Assembly: GCF_000744105.1 (NCBI RefSeq)
Contig: NZ_JQLH01000001.1
Coordinates: 3,795,001-3,859,000, forward strand
Length of the DNA: 64,000 nt
Origin: Maribacter forsetii DSM 18668
GTDB lineage: Bacteria; Bacteroidota; Bacteroidia; Flavobacteriales; Flavobacteriaceae
Direction of reading: 5' to 3'
In this document: piece by piece, positions 21,274 to 28,578 of the stretch
Layout: the number at the start of each line of letters is the position of its first letter
Position numbering within the stretch: position 1 is the stretch's first letter
Translations under genes and position numbers: made by a program
The notes under the pieces: generated by a model
Told to the model about the DNA's origin: nothing
The model's database searches: none
What the model saw: only the letters and a program-made list of their open reading frames with translations

Positions 21274-21779
21274 TCGGTGAAGATGGCACTGACGGTACAA
21301 ATGGAACTGATGGAACTAACGGTGAAGACGGTGAGGATGGTAATGCCAATGTTGTATCATCAAGTTGGTTAGTTGCAGACTTTCCTGACAACTACTCTTA
21401 CTCTGCTGCAACCGTCACTATAAGTGATTCTAGAATTACACAAGATGTATTAAATAATTATACTGTCCTAGGGTATTTCTCATTTTCTGATACTTTTTCT
21501 GAGGTCTATGCTATACCATTTACAGAGCCTTTATTCAGATCTTTTACCATGGAACAAAAAATGTCTATTGGCGAATATAAAATTACTGAAATGGGCAACC
21601 CAGATACAGTAGGCACCATTGACCCTACCGATGGTTTTGTTCGCTATTTATTAATAGCCCCTTCTTACATTTCATTTAAATCAGGAGAAAATAACAGGTA
21701 TACTATAAGCGGAATGAAAGAGAACGGCGTAAACCTTTCTAATTACCATGAAGTTATAAATTACCTAGGGCTTGAGTAA
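21054..21779 (+). CDS. collagen-like lipoprotein (copy 1)
   Basis: The protein is 241 residues from the ATG at 21054. A longer frame reaches into the preceding gene, but the signal peptide begins here. The lipobox ends at Cys22 (SFTSC). Residues about 26-100 are Gly-X-Y repeats (GPIGPQGEQG, GPAGEDGEA, GATGPVGEDG) that should form a collagen-like triple-helical stalk. The C-terminal head (about 100-241) starts with GNANVVSS and ends NYLGLE. It is related to, but clearly different from, the head of the next gene. It is probably a trimeric surface-anchored protein; its ligand is unknown. Confidence 0.85.
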   Translation: MKTTTNFIKCAILIFAISFTSCSKDGDIGPIGPQGEQGIQGEQGEQGPAGEDGEALGVPGPQGEQGETGATGPVGEDGTDGTNGTDGTNGEDGEDGNANVVSSSWLVADFPDNYSYSAATVTISDSRITQDVLNNYTVLGYFSFSDTFSEVYAIPFTEPLFRSFTMEQKMSIGEYKITEMGNPDTVGTIDPTDGFVRYLLIAPSYISFKSGENNRYTISGMKENGVNLSNYHEVINYLGLE

Positions 21780-21802
21780 CATTCCCTTATTTTAATTAAA
21801 AG

Positions 21803-21832
21803 AAAAAACCGAGGCAAATACCTCGGTTTTTT
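21803..21832 (+). terminator. terminator T2 (CCGAGG stem)
   Basis: A twelve-pair stem (AAAAAACCGAGG at 21803-21814, CCTCGGTTTTTT at 21821-21832) with a six-base loop follows the first collagen-like gene. It looks like a copy of T1. Confidence 0.9.
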
Positions 21833-22117
21833 TATGCCCGCATGTTAACCTTTCTTTCAAAGCTTCATTAAAGAGAAATAATCCTAAAATATTAATAATG
21901 AAGACTACAACAAATTTTATCAAATGCGCAATTTTAATATTCGCCATCTCATTTACCTCATGTTCTAAAGATGGCGACATTGGACCTATTGGTCCACAAG
22001 GTGAACAGGGTATACAGGGCGAACAAGGAGAGCAAGGCCCCGCAGGTGAAGATGGAGAAGCACTAGGCGTACCCGGTCCACAAGGGGAACAGGGAGAGAC
22101 CGGTGCAACCGGACCTG
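21821..22117 (+). repeat. tandem duplication, copy 2
   Basis: This is the second copy of the 298-base segment at 20976-21273. It again starts in a terminator arm and ends inside the Gly-X-Y coding stretch (at ACCTG). The offset is 844-845 bases, the length of one gene plus spacer, as expected from unequal crossing-over. Confidence 0.9.
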
Positions 22118-22554
22118 CTGGAGAAGACGGTACAAATGGTACTGATGGAACTAACGGCGAAGATGGCAATGCCAATGTTATCGCTTCGGAATGGTTAAAT
22201 ACTACTTATGATGGTACAGTAGACGATGTTAGAAGAAGTTTCGAAGTTATAGCTCCAGAAATTACACCTGAAATTCTTGACACAGGTCTTATTATCTTTT
22301 ATGGAAAAAAAGGTAGTGAAATTTGGGGTATCCCTTCGAGTTTCCCATTTTTAAATCAGAATTTTTCATGGATTTCAATGGGTTCATTAAGAATCCTTTG
22401 TGATAGTAACGATGGCACCACCGGGGTAGGCACTCCTTATTTTACATCTATCAGATATATTGTTGTTCCTTCTGGATTGACTTCGAAAAACAGTACAAGT
22501 ATTTTAGAAATGAGTTACTACGAAGTTATGGATTATTATGGACTAGAATACTAA
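21898..22554 (+). CDS. collagen-like lipoprotein (copy 2)
   Basis: The protein is 218 residues. Its signal peptide, lipobox (Cys22) and about 50 residues of Gly-X-Y stalk are the same as in copy 1; the stalk is then shorter (about nine residues fewer before GNAN). The head (about 90-218) shares only landmarks with copy 1 (GNANV, SSFPF, a final YEVMDYYGLE) and has diverged strongly elsewhere. The two genes are tandem paralogues with an almost identical 5' half. The role is presumably surface attachment or matrix formation, by inference from collagen-like bacterial proteins. Confidence 0.85.
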   Translation: MKTTTNFIKCAILIFAISFTSCSKDGDIGPIGPQGEQGIQGEQGEQGPAGEDGEALGVPGPQGEQGETGATGPAGEDGTNGTDGTNGEDGNANVIASEWLNTTYDGTVDDVRRSFEVIAPEITPEILDTGLIIFYGKKGSEIWGIPSSFPFLNQNFSWISMGSLRILCDSNDGTTGVGTPYFTSIRYIVVPSGLTSKNSTSILEMSYYEVMDYYGLEY

Positions 22555-22570
22555 TCCGATTTTAAAGCAT

Positions 22571-22600
22571 AAAAAACCGAGGCTTACACCTCGGTTTTTT
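22571..22600. terminator. terminator T3, shared with the end of lipB
   Basis: AAAAAACCGAGG (22571-22582) pairs with CCTCGGTTTTTT (22589-22600). On the plus strand it ends the second collagen-like gene. The right arm encodes the last lipB codons and the lipB stop codon (22584-22586) lies in the hairpin loop, so it is also the lipB terminator. Confidence 0.9.
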
Positions 22601-23297
22601 CATTTATCTTGGCTTCAAAAAGTACTTGAAAATGCTTTAATAGCTTTTGCTTCAACTCATCTAAATCAACCTCTTTTTTTCCTAGTTCTACATTTAAAGA
22701 AGTAACGGCTTTTCCTTTTATTCCGCATGGGATCATCATATCAAAATAACCCAAATCGGCATTTACGTTCAAAGCAAAACCATGCATGGTTACCCATCTA
22801 CTTGCTCTTACTCCCATAGCACATATTTTACGTGCAAACGGAGTACCTACATCTAACCAAACTCCGGTTTCGCCTGGTGAACGTTCAGACTTTATTCCGT
22901 ATTCAGCTAAGGTCAATATGACCATTTCTTCTAAAAAACGAAGGTATTTATGAATATCAGTAAAGAAGTTATCTAAGTCTAATATAGGGTATCCCACTAT
23001 TTGCCCAGGACCATGATAGGTAATATCTCCTCCCCTATTTATTTTATAAAAAGTAGCTCCTTTAGATGCCAATACTTTTTCATCCACTAGCAGATTAGAA
23101 ATATCTCCACTTTTACCTAGTGTATAAACATGTGGGTGTTCCACAAAAAGAAAATGATTGGGAGTCTCTAAATTCAACTCCTCTCTTCTATTTCTTATTT
23201 TAAGATCAAGAGTTTCTTGAAACAGTTGTTCTTGATAATCCCAAGTTTCTTTATAATCTTTAAGACCTAAATCTTGTATGCGCACCTTCTTATTCAT
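22584..23297 (-). CDS. lipB: octanoyltransferase (lipoyl(octanoyl) transferase)
   Basis: This 237-residue enzyme moves octanoyl from acyl carrier protein to the lipoyl domains of 2-oxoacid dehydrogenases and the glycine cleavage H protein, the first step of lipoate assembly. The signature RGGDITYHGPGQIVGYPI lies at residues 88-105. The catalytic pair is Lys157 (ARKICAMGV) and Cys191 (PCGIKGKAVTS). Length is normal. It is the last gene of a minus-strand operon after yqaE-like and lipoprotein genes (26-base gap). A possible -7 box (TATCTTTG, 23302-23309) lies in that gap. Confidence 0.97.
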   Translation of the reverse strand: MNKKVRIQDLGLKDYKETWDYQEQLFQETLDLKIRNRREELNLETPNHFLFVEHPHVYTLGKSGDISNLLVDEKVLASKGATFYKINRGGDITYHGPGQIVGYPILDLDNFFTDIHKYLRFLEEMVILTLAEYGIKSERSPGETGVWLDVGTPFARKICAMGVRASRWVTMHGFALNVNADLGYFDMMIPCGIKGKAVTSLNVELGKKEVDLDELKQKLLKHFQVLFEAKINEKTEV

Positions 23298-23323
23298 CTT
23301 ACAAAGATATGAAAAGCAAAAAC

Positions 23324-24061
23324 CTATTTTTCTAACTCTACCTCGATGACCATAGACTCTGGATCCTTCATCATCTCCAAGAAGTTTACTTCATGAATCA
23401 TAGTTTTTCCATCCATTGAAAATGTCGCTTCTTCAATATTAGTAGATTTTACCCTTCTTGGAAAATGATACTTAAATGTATAAGTAGACCCAGATAAAAA
23501 CATTTCGGCACTTGCCAAGCTGTCTATACTTTGTTCAAACAATTTTTGATTTAAGATAACGGTCTCTCGCTTAAATGTGTTCTTTTTAAAACTATAATTG
23601 ACTGTTGTCGTTTCTTCTGTAGCTCCACCTGGCATAGTTTTACCACCTGCAATAGGACCAACTGAACTTGCATTTTGAAAAGCGTTGAAGGCATCGTTCA
23701 CTTCAGACACTTTCTTAAAGTCTGTAAACATATTAAAATTCATGACTCCGCCTTCTGGATCTACTACCATACGTAAGCTGAAAGGTTCTAATCTTTTAAG
23801 CTTAGCTTGCTCTTCTGGGGACAACTGCGCTATACTATCCTTTTTCTCTCTTAATAAGTCTTTAAAAACCAAAGTAGAATCTATTGCCTTATCCAATTCC
23901 GTTGAATCGGTTTCTGGTATCATTTGCATCATTTCATTTCCATCGAAAAGTATACTCATTTTACCTGACCCGTCTTCATTGAAATAAATTTCTTCTGTAA
24001 AATTACAGGCAGCAATACATACTGTTATAACAACAACAGCTAATATTTTAAAAAGTCTCAT
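23324..24061 (-). CDS. hypothetical lipoprotein
   Basis: The protein is 245 residues with a lipobox ending at Cys19 (CIAAC). The mature part starts TEEIYFNEDGSGKMSILFDG, a beta-hairpin theme seen in many uncharacterised Flavobacteriia lipoproteins, then a charged helical stretch (residues 60-95), and a C-terminal beta segment. I cannot name a family with confidence. It lies 11 bases after the yqaE-like gene and 26 bases before lipB on the same strand, so it is probably co-transcribed with both. Confidence 0.65.
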   Translation of the reverse strand: MRLFKILAVVVITVCIAACNFTEEIYFNEDGSGKMSILFDGNEMMQMIPETDSTELDKAIDSTLVFKDLLREKKDSIAQLSPEEQAKLKRLEPFSLRMVVDPEGGVMNFNMFTDFKKVSEVNDAFNAFQNASSVGPIAGGKTMPGGATEETTTVNYSFKKNTFKRETVILNQKLFEQSIDSLASAEMFLSGSTYTFKYHFPRRVKSTNIEEATFSMDGKTMIHEVNFLEMMKDPESMVIEVELEK

Positions 24062-24072
24062 GTATTTTGGTT

Positions 24073-24228
24073 CTAGTTAGGATTGTTCAGTATGACCAAT
24101 GCAGCAATTACACCTGGTACCCAGCCGCAAAAAGTCAAAAGTAGAACAATTATAAAAGAACCGCAACCTTTACCTAGAACTGCTAAAGGCGGAAAAAATA
24201 TGGCTAGTAATACTCTAATTAAACTCAT
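24073..24228 (-). CDS. YqaE/Pmp3 family small membrane protein
   Basis: A 51-residue protein begins MSLIRVLLAIFFPPLAVLGK and continues GCGSFIIVLL then CGWVPGVIAALVIL. Two hydrophobic helices joined by a Gly-rich turn with a conserved PPLAV and GWVPG are the hallmark of the YqaE/Pmp3 (UPF0057) family. These are inner-membrane proteolipids linked to stress or ion homeostasis. It heads the operon with the lipoprotein and lipB. It is short, but the motif match is strong. Confidence 0.9.
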   Translation of the reverse strand: MSLIRVLLAIFFPPLAVLGKGCGSFIIVLLLTFCGWVPGVIAALVILNNPN

Positions 24229-24440
24229 TTGATTATTATTTTGATTGATTGATGTACCTTATAAGTCGCAATTGCAAACGCTTTGTTACAAAAATCCGCA
24301 AATTTTATTGACCAGAACGCTACCAATGCTCAGAACAATATTCTTTATTCTTATTCTCTTATCCCTTCTACAGCCTTCATTTAATTAAGTATTTATGCTA
24401 ACTTTTAGAACCTTTACAATAGTCATTACGTTAGGTAAAC

Positions 24441-25166
24441 ATGAAATACTCACACATGCTTTATAATTTGACCTTAGTTGCTTTTCTATTTAGCTTTTTA
24501 ACATCATGCAGTCAAACCGAAGAAATAAGACCTGAACAATTAGAGAATACTACAATTGATCAAGAAATTATTACCTATTTGGCTCTTGGTGATAGTTATA
24601 CCGTTGGGGAGAGCGTTGCTTTTGAAGATAGTTTCCCTGCTCAATTAAGTACAGAAATAGAGAAAAACAAAGGTCTTGTGGTCAACACAACCGTTATTGC
24701 CCAAACGGGATGGAGAACAGACCAGCTTATCGCCTCTATTGGCAATCGAGAATCTGCAGATTACAATTTAATAACGTTGTTGATCGGTGTAAACAACCAG
24801 TTTCAGTCTAGACCATTTTCTCAATATGAAGCCGAATTTGAAGTATTATTAAATAAAGCTATCAGCCTAGCTGGCAATGATTCCAACAAGGTAATCGTTC
24901 TTTCAATTCCTGATTACTATTTTACACCATACGGACAAAGTAATGGTAATGAACTAATCTCAATTGAACTTGACGGATACAACAATTTTGCAAAATCTAC
25001 AGCGAAAGCAAAAGGAGTTACTTTTCTTGATATTACGGATGTTACCCGAAGAGGATTAGACGAAAAAGAATTGGTTGCCAATGACGGTTTGCACCCATCG
25101 GCACTAGCATATGAAAAATTTGTTGAAAGACTCTATCCTTTAGTGTCTACAAGATTGAAAGATTAA
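24441..25166 (+). CDS. SGNH/GDSL hydrolase lipoprotein
   Basis: This 241-residue lipoprotein (lipobox ending at Cys23, LTSC) belongs to the SGNH hydrolases. Block I is ALGDSYTVGES with catalytic Ser52. Block II Gly is in AQTGWRTD. The Asn block is LLIGVNNQ, and Asp/His block V is NDGLHPS near residue 217. Such enzymes are esterases or carbohydrate acyl-esterases. The substrate is unknown. The gene is followed 39 bases later by lysS, which has its own promoter. Confidence 0.9.
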   Translation: MKYSHMLYNLTLVAFLFSFLTSCSQTEEIRPEQLENTTIDQEIITYLALGDSYTVGESVAFEDSFPAQLSTEIEKNKGLVVNTTVIAQTGWRTDQLIASIGNRESADYNLITLLIGVNNQFQSRPFSQYEAEFEVLLNKAISLAGNDSNKVIVLSIPDYYFTPYGQSNGNELISIELDGYNNFAKSTAKAKGVTFLDITDVTRRGLDEKELVANDGLHPSALAYEKFVERLYPLVSTRLKD

Positions 25167-25185
25167 GTCATATCGATTATATTTG
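25155..25185 (+). promoter_or_regulatory. lysS promoter
   Basis: TTG (25155-25157), a 20-base spacer and TATATTTG (25178-25185) match the Bacteroidota promoter consensus. The -33 element overlaps the last codons of the preceding gene. The lysS ATG begins 20 bases after the -7 box. Confidence 0.7.
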
Positions 25186-25205
25186 CCAGCTAAATAAACG
25201 ACGGC

Positions 25206-26894
25206 ATGCAATTATCGGAGCAAGAGCTTATCAGAAGAGAGAAATTAGACAAATTAAGAGCACTAGGTATTAATCCTTATCCTGCTGCTTTATATCCTGT
25301 AAATTCCACATCAGAAAGTATAAAATCTGACTATGAAGAAGGCAAGCAGGTAATTGTTGCCGGTAGACTTATGTCTCGTCGTATTCAAGGTAAGGCCTCT
25401 TTTGCCGAGCTTCAAGATAGTACTGGTAGAATTCAGGTATATTTCAATAGAGATGAAATTTGCTCTGGCGAAGACAAAACCTTGTATAACGATGTTTATA
25501 AGAAGTTGCTGGATATTGGCGATATCATTGGTATTGAAGGTGATCTTTTTACGACACAGGTAGGTGAAAAAACGATTATGGTGAAGAAATTTACTATGCT
25601 AAGCAAATCGTTAAGACCTTTACCATTACCTAAAAAAGATGCCGAAGGCAAAGTATATGACGAATTCAATGACCCTGAACTACGTTACCGTCAACGTTAT
25701 GTTGATTTGGTAGTGAACCCAAAGGTGAAAGAGAATTTTATTAAAAGAACGAAAATCACCAATAGTATTCGTGAATTTTATAACGCAGCCGGTTATTTAG
25801 AAGTAGAGACTCCTATTTTACAGCCTATACCTGGTGGTGCTACTGCACGTCCGTTTTTAACGCATCATAATGCATTGAACATTCCTTTATATTTAAGAAT
25901 CGCCAACGAGCTTTACTTAAAAAGGTTAATTGTTGGTGGTTTTGATGGTGTCTATGAATTCTCTAAGGATTTTAGAAACGAAGGAATGGACCGTACCCAT
26001 AACCCAGAATTTACCGTAATGGAATTGTATGTTGCATACAAAGATTACAACTGGATGATGGATACCACAGAGAAACTATTGGAGAAAATTGCGATGGATT
26101 CTAACGGTACCACGAAAGTTACCGTTGGTGAAAACGAAATTGAATTTAAAGCTCCGTACGCTCGTGTGCCAATTTTAGAAGCTATAAAAATACATACTGG
26201 TTATGATGTTGCAGGTATGCCTGAGGACGAACTTCGCGAAACTGCCAAGAAACTAGGTCTGGAAGTTGACGAAACAATGGGTGTTGGTAAATTAATCGAT
26301 GAGATATTCGGTGAAAAATGTGAGCACTTCTACGTGCAGCCAACATTTATTACAGACTACCCAAAAGAAATGAGTCCGCTAACCAAAGAACATAGAGACA
26401 ACCCGGCTTTGACAGAGCGTTTTGAGCTGATGGTAAATGGTAAAGAGCTGGCTAACGCTTACTCTGAGCTTAATGACCCTATAGACCAAAGAGAGCGTTT
26501 TGAAGATCAATTAAAGCTGTCTGAAAAAGGAGATGACGAGGCAATGTTCATTGATCAAGATTTTCTTAGAGCTTTGGAATATGGTATGCCCCCAACTTCT
26601 GGTATCGGTATCGGTATTGATCGTTTAGTTATGTTGATGACCAATAATGCATCTATACAAGAAGTATTATTCTTCCCTCAAATGAGACCAGAGAAGAAAC
26701 CATTACAATTGTCTGACAATGAAAAGGTGATTTTTGATATTCTAAAAGGCGAAAAGAAAATGGAACTGGACGCCCTTAAAACAAAAGCGGATTTAAGTAA
26801 CAAAGCTTGGGACAAAGGAATAAAAGGGATTACGAAGCAACAGTTGGCTAAAATCTACAAAGAAGAGGACGTACTTTTAGTGGAAATTTTATAA
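25206..26894 (+). CDS. lysS: lysine--tRNA ligase (class II)
   Basis: This 562-residue synthetase charges tRNA-Lys. An OB-fold anticodon-binding domain (about 50-150, VAGRLMSRR, FAELQDSTG) precedes the class II core with motif 2 (FRNEGMDRTHNPEFT) and motif 3 (GIGIGIDRLVM, near residue 478). The last 60 or so residues after the usual FPQMRPEKK form an extra Lys-rich tail (LSDNEKVIFDIL to DVLLVEIL) beyond the E. coli-length protein, as seen in Bacteroidota. The start at 25206 matches the conserved N terminus (SEQELIRREKL). Confidence 0.98.
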   Translation: MQLSEQELIRREKLDKLRALGINPYPAALYPVNSTSESIKSDYEEGKQVIVAGRLMSRRIQGKASFAELQDSTGRIQVYFNRDEICSGEDKTLYNDVYKKLLDIGDIIGIEGDLFTTQVGEKTIMVKKFTMLSKSLRPLPLPKKDAEGKVYDEFNDPELRYRQRYVDLVVNPKVKENFIKRTKITNSIREFYNAAGYLEVETPILQPIPGGATARPFLTHHNALNIPLYLRIANELYLKRLIVGGFDGVYEFSKDFRNEGMDRTHNPEFTVMELYVAYKDYNWMMDTTEKLLEKIAMDSNGTTKVTVGENEIEFKAPYARVPILEAIKIHTGYDVAGMPEDELRETAKKLGLEVDETMGVGKLIDEIFGEKCEHFYVQPTFITDYPKEMSPLTKEHRDNPALTERFELMVNGKELANAYSELNDPIDQRERFEDQLKLSEKGDDEAMFIDQDFLRALEYGMPPTSGIGIGIDRLVMLMTNNASIQEVLFFPQMRPEKKPLQLSDNEKVIFDILKGEKKMELDALKTKADLSNKAWDKGIKGITKQQLAKIYKEEDVLLVEIL

Positions 26895-26952
26895 TAGTCA
26901 TTTCAAGGAACGGTAAAAAATAGTAGCTTAGAAGCTGGCAAAACCAACCAGC

Positions 26953-28383
26953 ATGAATCTAAGTAGTAAAATAGGTCTGTTTACAGGTCCTATCATATTT
27001 TTCATTCTTATTTCTTTACCCAATGTATTAATTTCTGAAAATGCGGATGCCGTCATAGCTGTTGCTCTTTGGATGGTTATTTGGTGGGTTACCGAAGCGG
27101 TTTCTATTTCTGTAACCGCATTGCTACCCTTGTTACTATTTCCTATTTTAAAAGTAATGCCCATTGGTGATGTTGGAGCTAATTATGGTAGTCCTATAGT
27201 CTTTCTATTTTTTGGGGGTTTTGTCATGGCGTTGGCTTTAGAAAAAGTTAATCTTCACAAACGTATTGCCTTAAATATCATTAGACTTACAGGTACAACG
27301 GCGAATAAAGTAGTTCTTGGTTTTATGATCGCTACCGCTGTTTTAAGTATGTGGATCAGTAATACGGCGAGTACCGTAGTCATGTTACCCATTGCCATGT
27401 CGGTTATTAACCTACTGATCCAAGATGAAGACGGATTTACAAAGCGAGACCGAAACTTTGCCTTAAGCGTGATGTTAGGTATTGCCTTTGCTGCCAACGC
27501 AGGTGGTATTGCAACTGTTATTGGTACGCCCCCAAATTCAGTTCTCATTGGTTTATTAGAAAATGAATACAATATTGAAATATCATTTCTTAAATGGATG
27601 ATTATTGGGCTACCGTTCTCCCTTATCATGATTTCCATTTGCTATTTTGTTCTGGTAAAAGTGTTTTTTCCTACTCAGGGTTTAAAATTTAAAGCTTCAA
27701 AAACCATTATACATGAAGAGCTAGATAAATTAGGTCCTACTTCAGGGAAAGAAAAAATGGTGCTTATCATTTTCGGAGTTACTATTTTCTTATGGGTGTT
27801 TAGAACTTTGATTAATTCGATATTTCCGAGTTTGGGATTATCAGATACACTTATTAGCATGTTTGCCGCTATTGCGTTGTTCACATTACCATTTAATCTC
27901 AAAAAAGGCGATTTTATTTTAGAATGGAAAGACACCCAAAAGCTCGCATGGGGAATTCTTATTCTATTTGGTGGCGGACTCTCATTGGCAAAAGGCATGT
28001 CGGTTTCGGGTATTGTAGATTTGGTGGCAGCAGTTATTGGGCAAAGTGATCTGAGCATCTTACTAACAGCTTCATTATTGATTCTACTAATGTTATTTAT
28101 GACAGAGCTGATGAGCAATGTAGCACTTGTAGCAGTTCTTGCTCCAGTAGTGGCGGGTATCGCAATAGGTCTAGGCTTACCTATTACTTATCTATTGATA
28201 CCAATAACCATTGCTAGCAGCTGTGCTTTTATGCTACCTATGGCAACACCACCAAACGCAATAGTCTTTGCTAGCGGTTATATAAAAGTCCACGAAATGG
28301 CACGTGCAGGAGTAATTCTTAATCTTATTGCAGTGCTCTTATTAATTGGATTATTTCAATTTGTGCTGCCATTATTGTTCTAG
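26953..28383 (+). CDS. SLC13/DASS family sodium:dicarboxylate or sulfate symporter
   Basis: The protein is 476 residues with about 11-12 hydrophobic segments. It has both DASS substrate/sodium motifs: SNTASTVVMLPIAM near residue 136 with NAGGIATVIGTPPNS near 185, and SCAFMLPMATPPNAIVFASG near 425. Family members import dicarboxylates, citrate or sulfate with Na+. The specific substrate cannot be read from sequence. It follows lysS by 58 bases on the same strand and is followed by a hairpin. Confidence 0.93.
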   Translation: MNLSSKIGLFTGPIIFFILISLPNVLISENADAVIAVALWMVIWWVTEAVSISVTALLPLLLFPILKVMPIGDVGANYGSPIVFLFFGGFVMALALEKVNLHKRIALNIIRLTGTTANKVVLGFMIATAVLSMWISNTASTVVMLPIAMSVINLLIQDEDGFTKRDRNFALSVMLGIAFAANAGGIATVIGTPPNSVLIGLLENEYNIEISFLKWMIIGLPFSLIMISICYFVLVKVFFPTQGLKFKASKTIIHEELDKLGPTSGKEKMVLIIFGVTIFLWVFRTLINSIFPSLGLSDTLISMFAAIALFTLPFNLKKGDFILEWKDTQKLAWGILILFGGGLSLAKGMSVSGIVDLVAAVIGQSDLSILLTASLLILLMLFMTELMSNVALVAVLAPVVAGIAIGLGLPITYLLIPITIASSCAFMLPMATPPNAIVFASGYIKVHEMARAGVILNLIAVLLLIGLFQFVLPLLF

Positions 28384-28400
28384 TAATCTTCCACAAAAAA

Positions 28401-28430
28401 ATAAAGCCCTTGCAGTTGCAAAGGCTTTAT
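28401..28430 (+). terminator. hairpin after the DASS transporter
   Basis: ATAAAGCC (28401-28408) pairs with GGCTTTAT (28423-28430), with a short inner stem (TTGC/GCAA). There is no T-run after it, so termination is likely but not certain. Confidence 0.55.
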
Positions 28431-28578
28431 AATCGACTAATTCAGAAATGAAAATATGTTTATTCCTACTTAATAGACGCCTTTCATTCTGCATTGTTAC
28501 AAATAGGCTTAAGAAATTATTAACTATTTGTTCCAGATATTATTTCAATCTTTGACAGATTACCTAACTAACTCACAA

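Noticed and set aside
20927..22175. Proline- and serine-rich frames antisense to the collagen-like genes
   Set aside because: They are the reverse translation of the Gly-X-Y repeats (CCC/TCA-type codons) and have no start signals or family.
9102..22554. Anti-phage or toxin-antitoxin system
   Set aside because: No nuclease, helicase, NTPase or small toxin/antitoxin pair with recognisable motifs lies in the region.
28528..28578. Upstream start of the metalloprotease at TTG 28528
   Set aside because: The signal peptide begins at ATG 28579; the extra 17 residues are hydrophilic and unlike an export signal.
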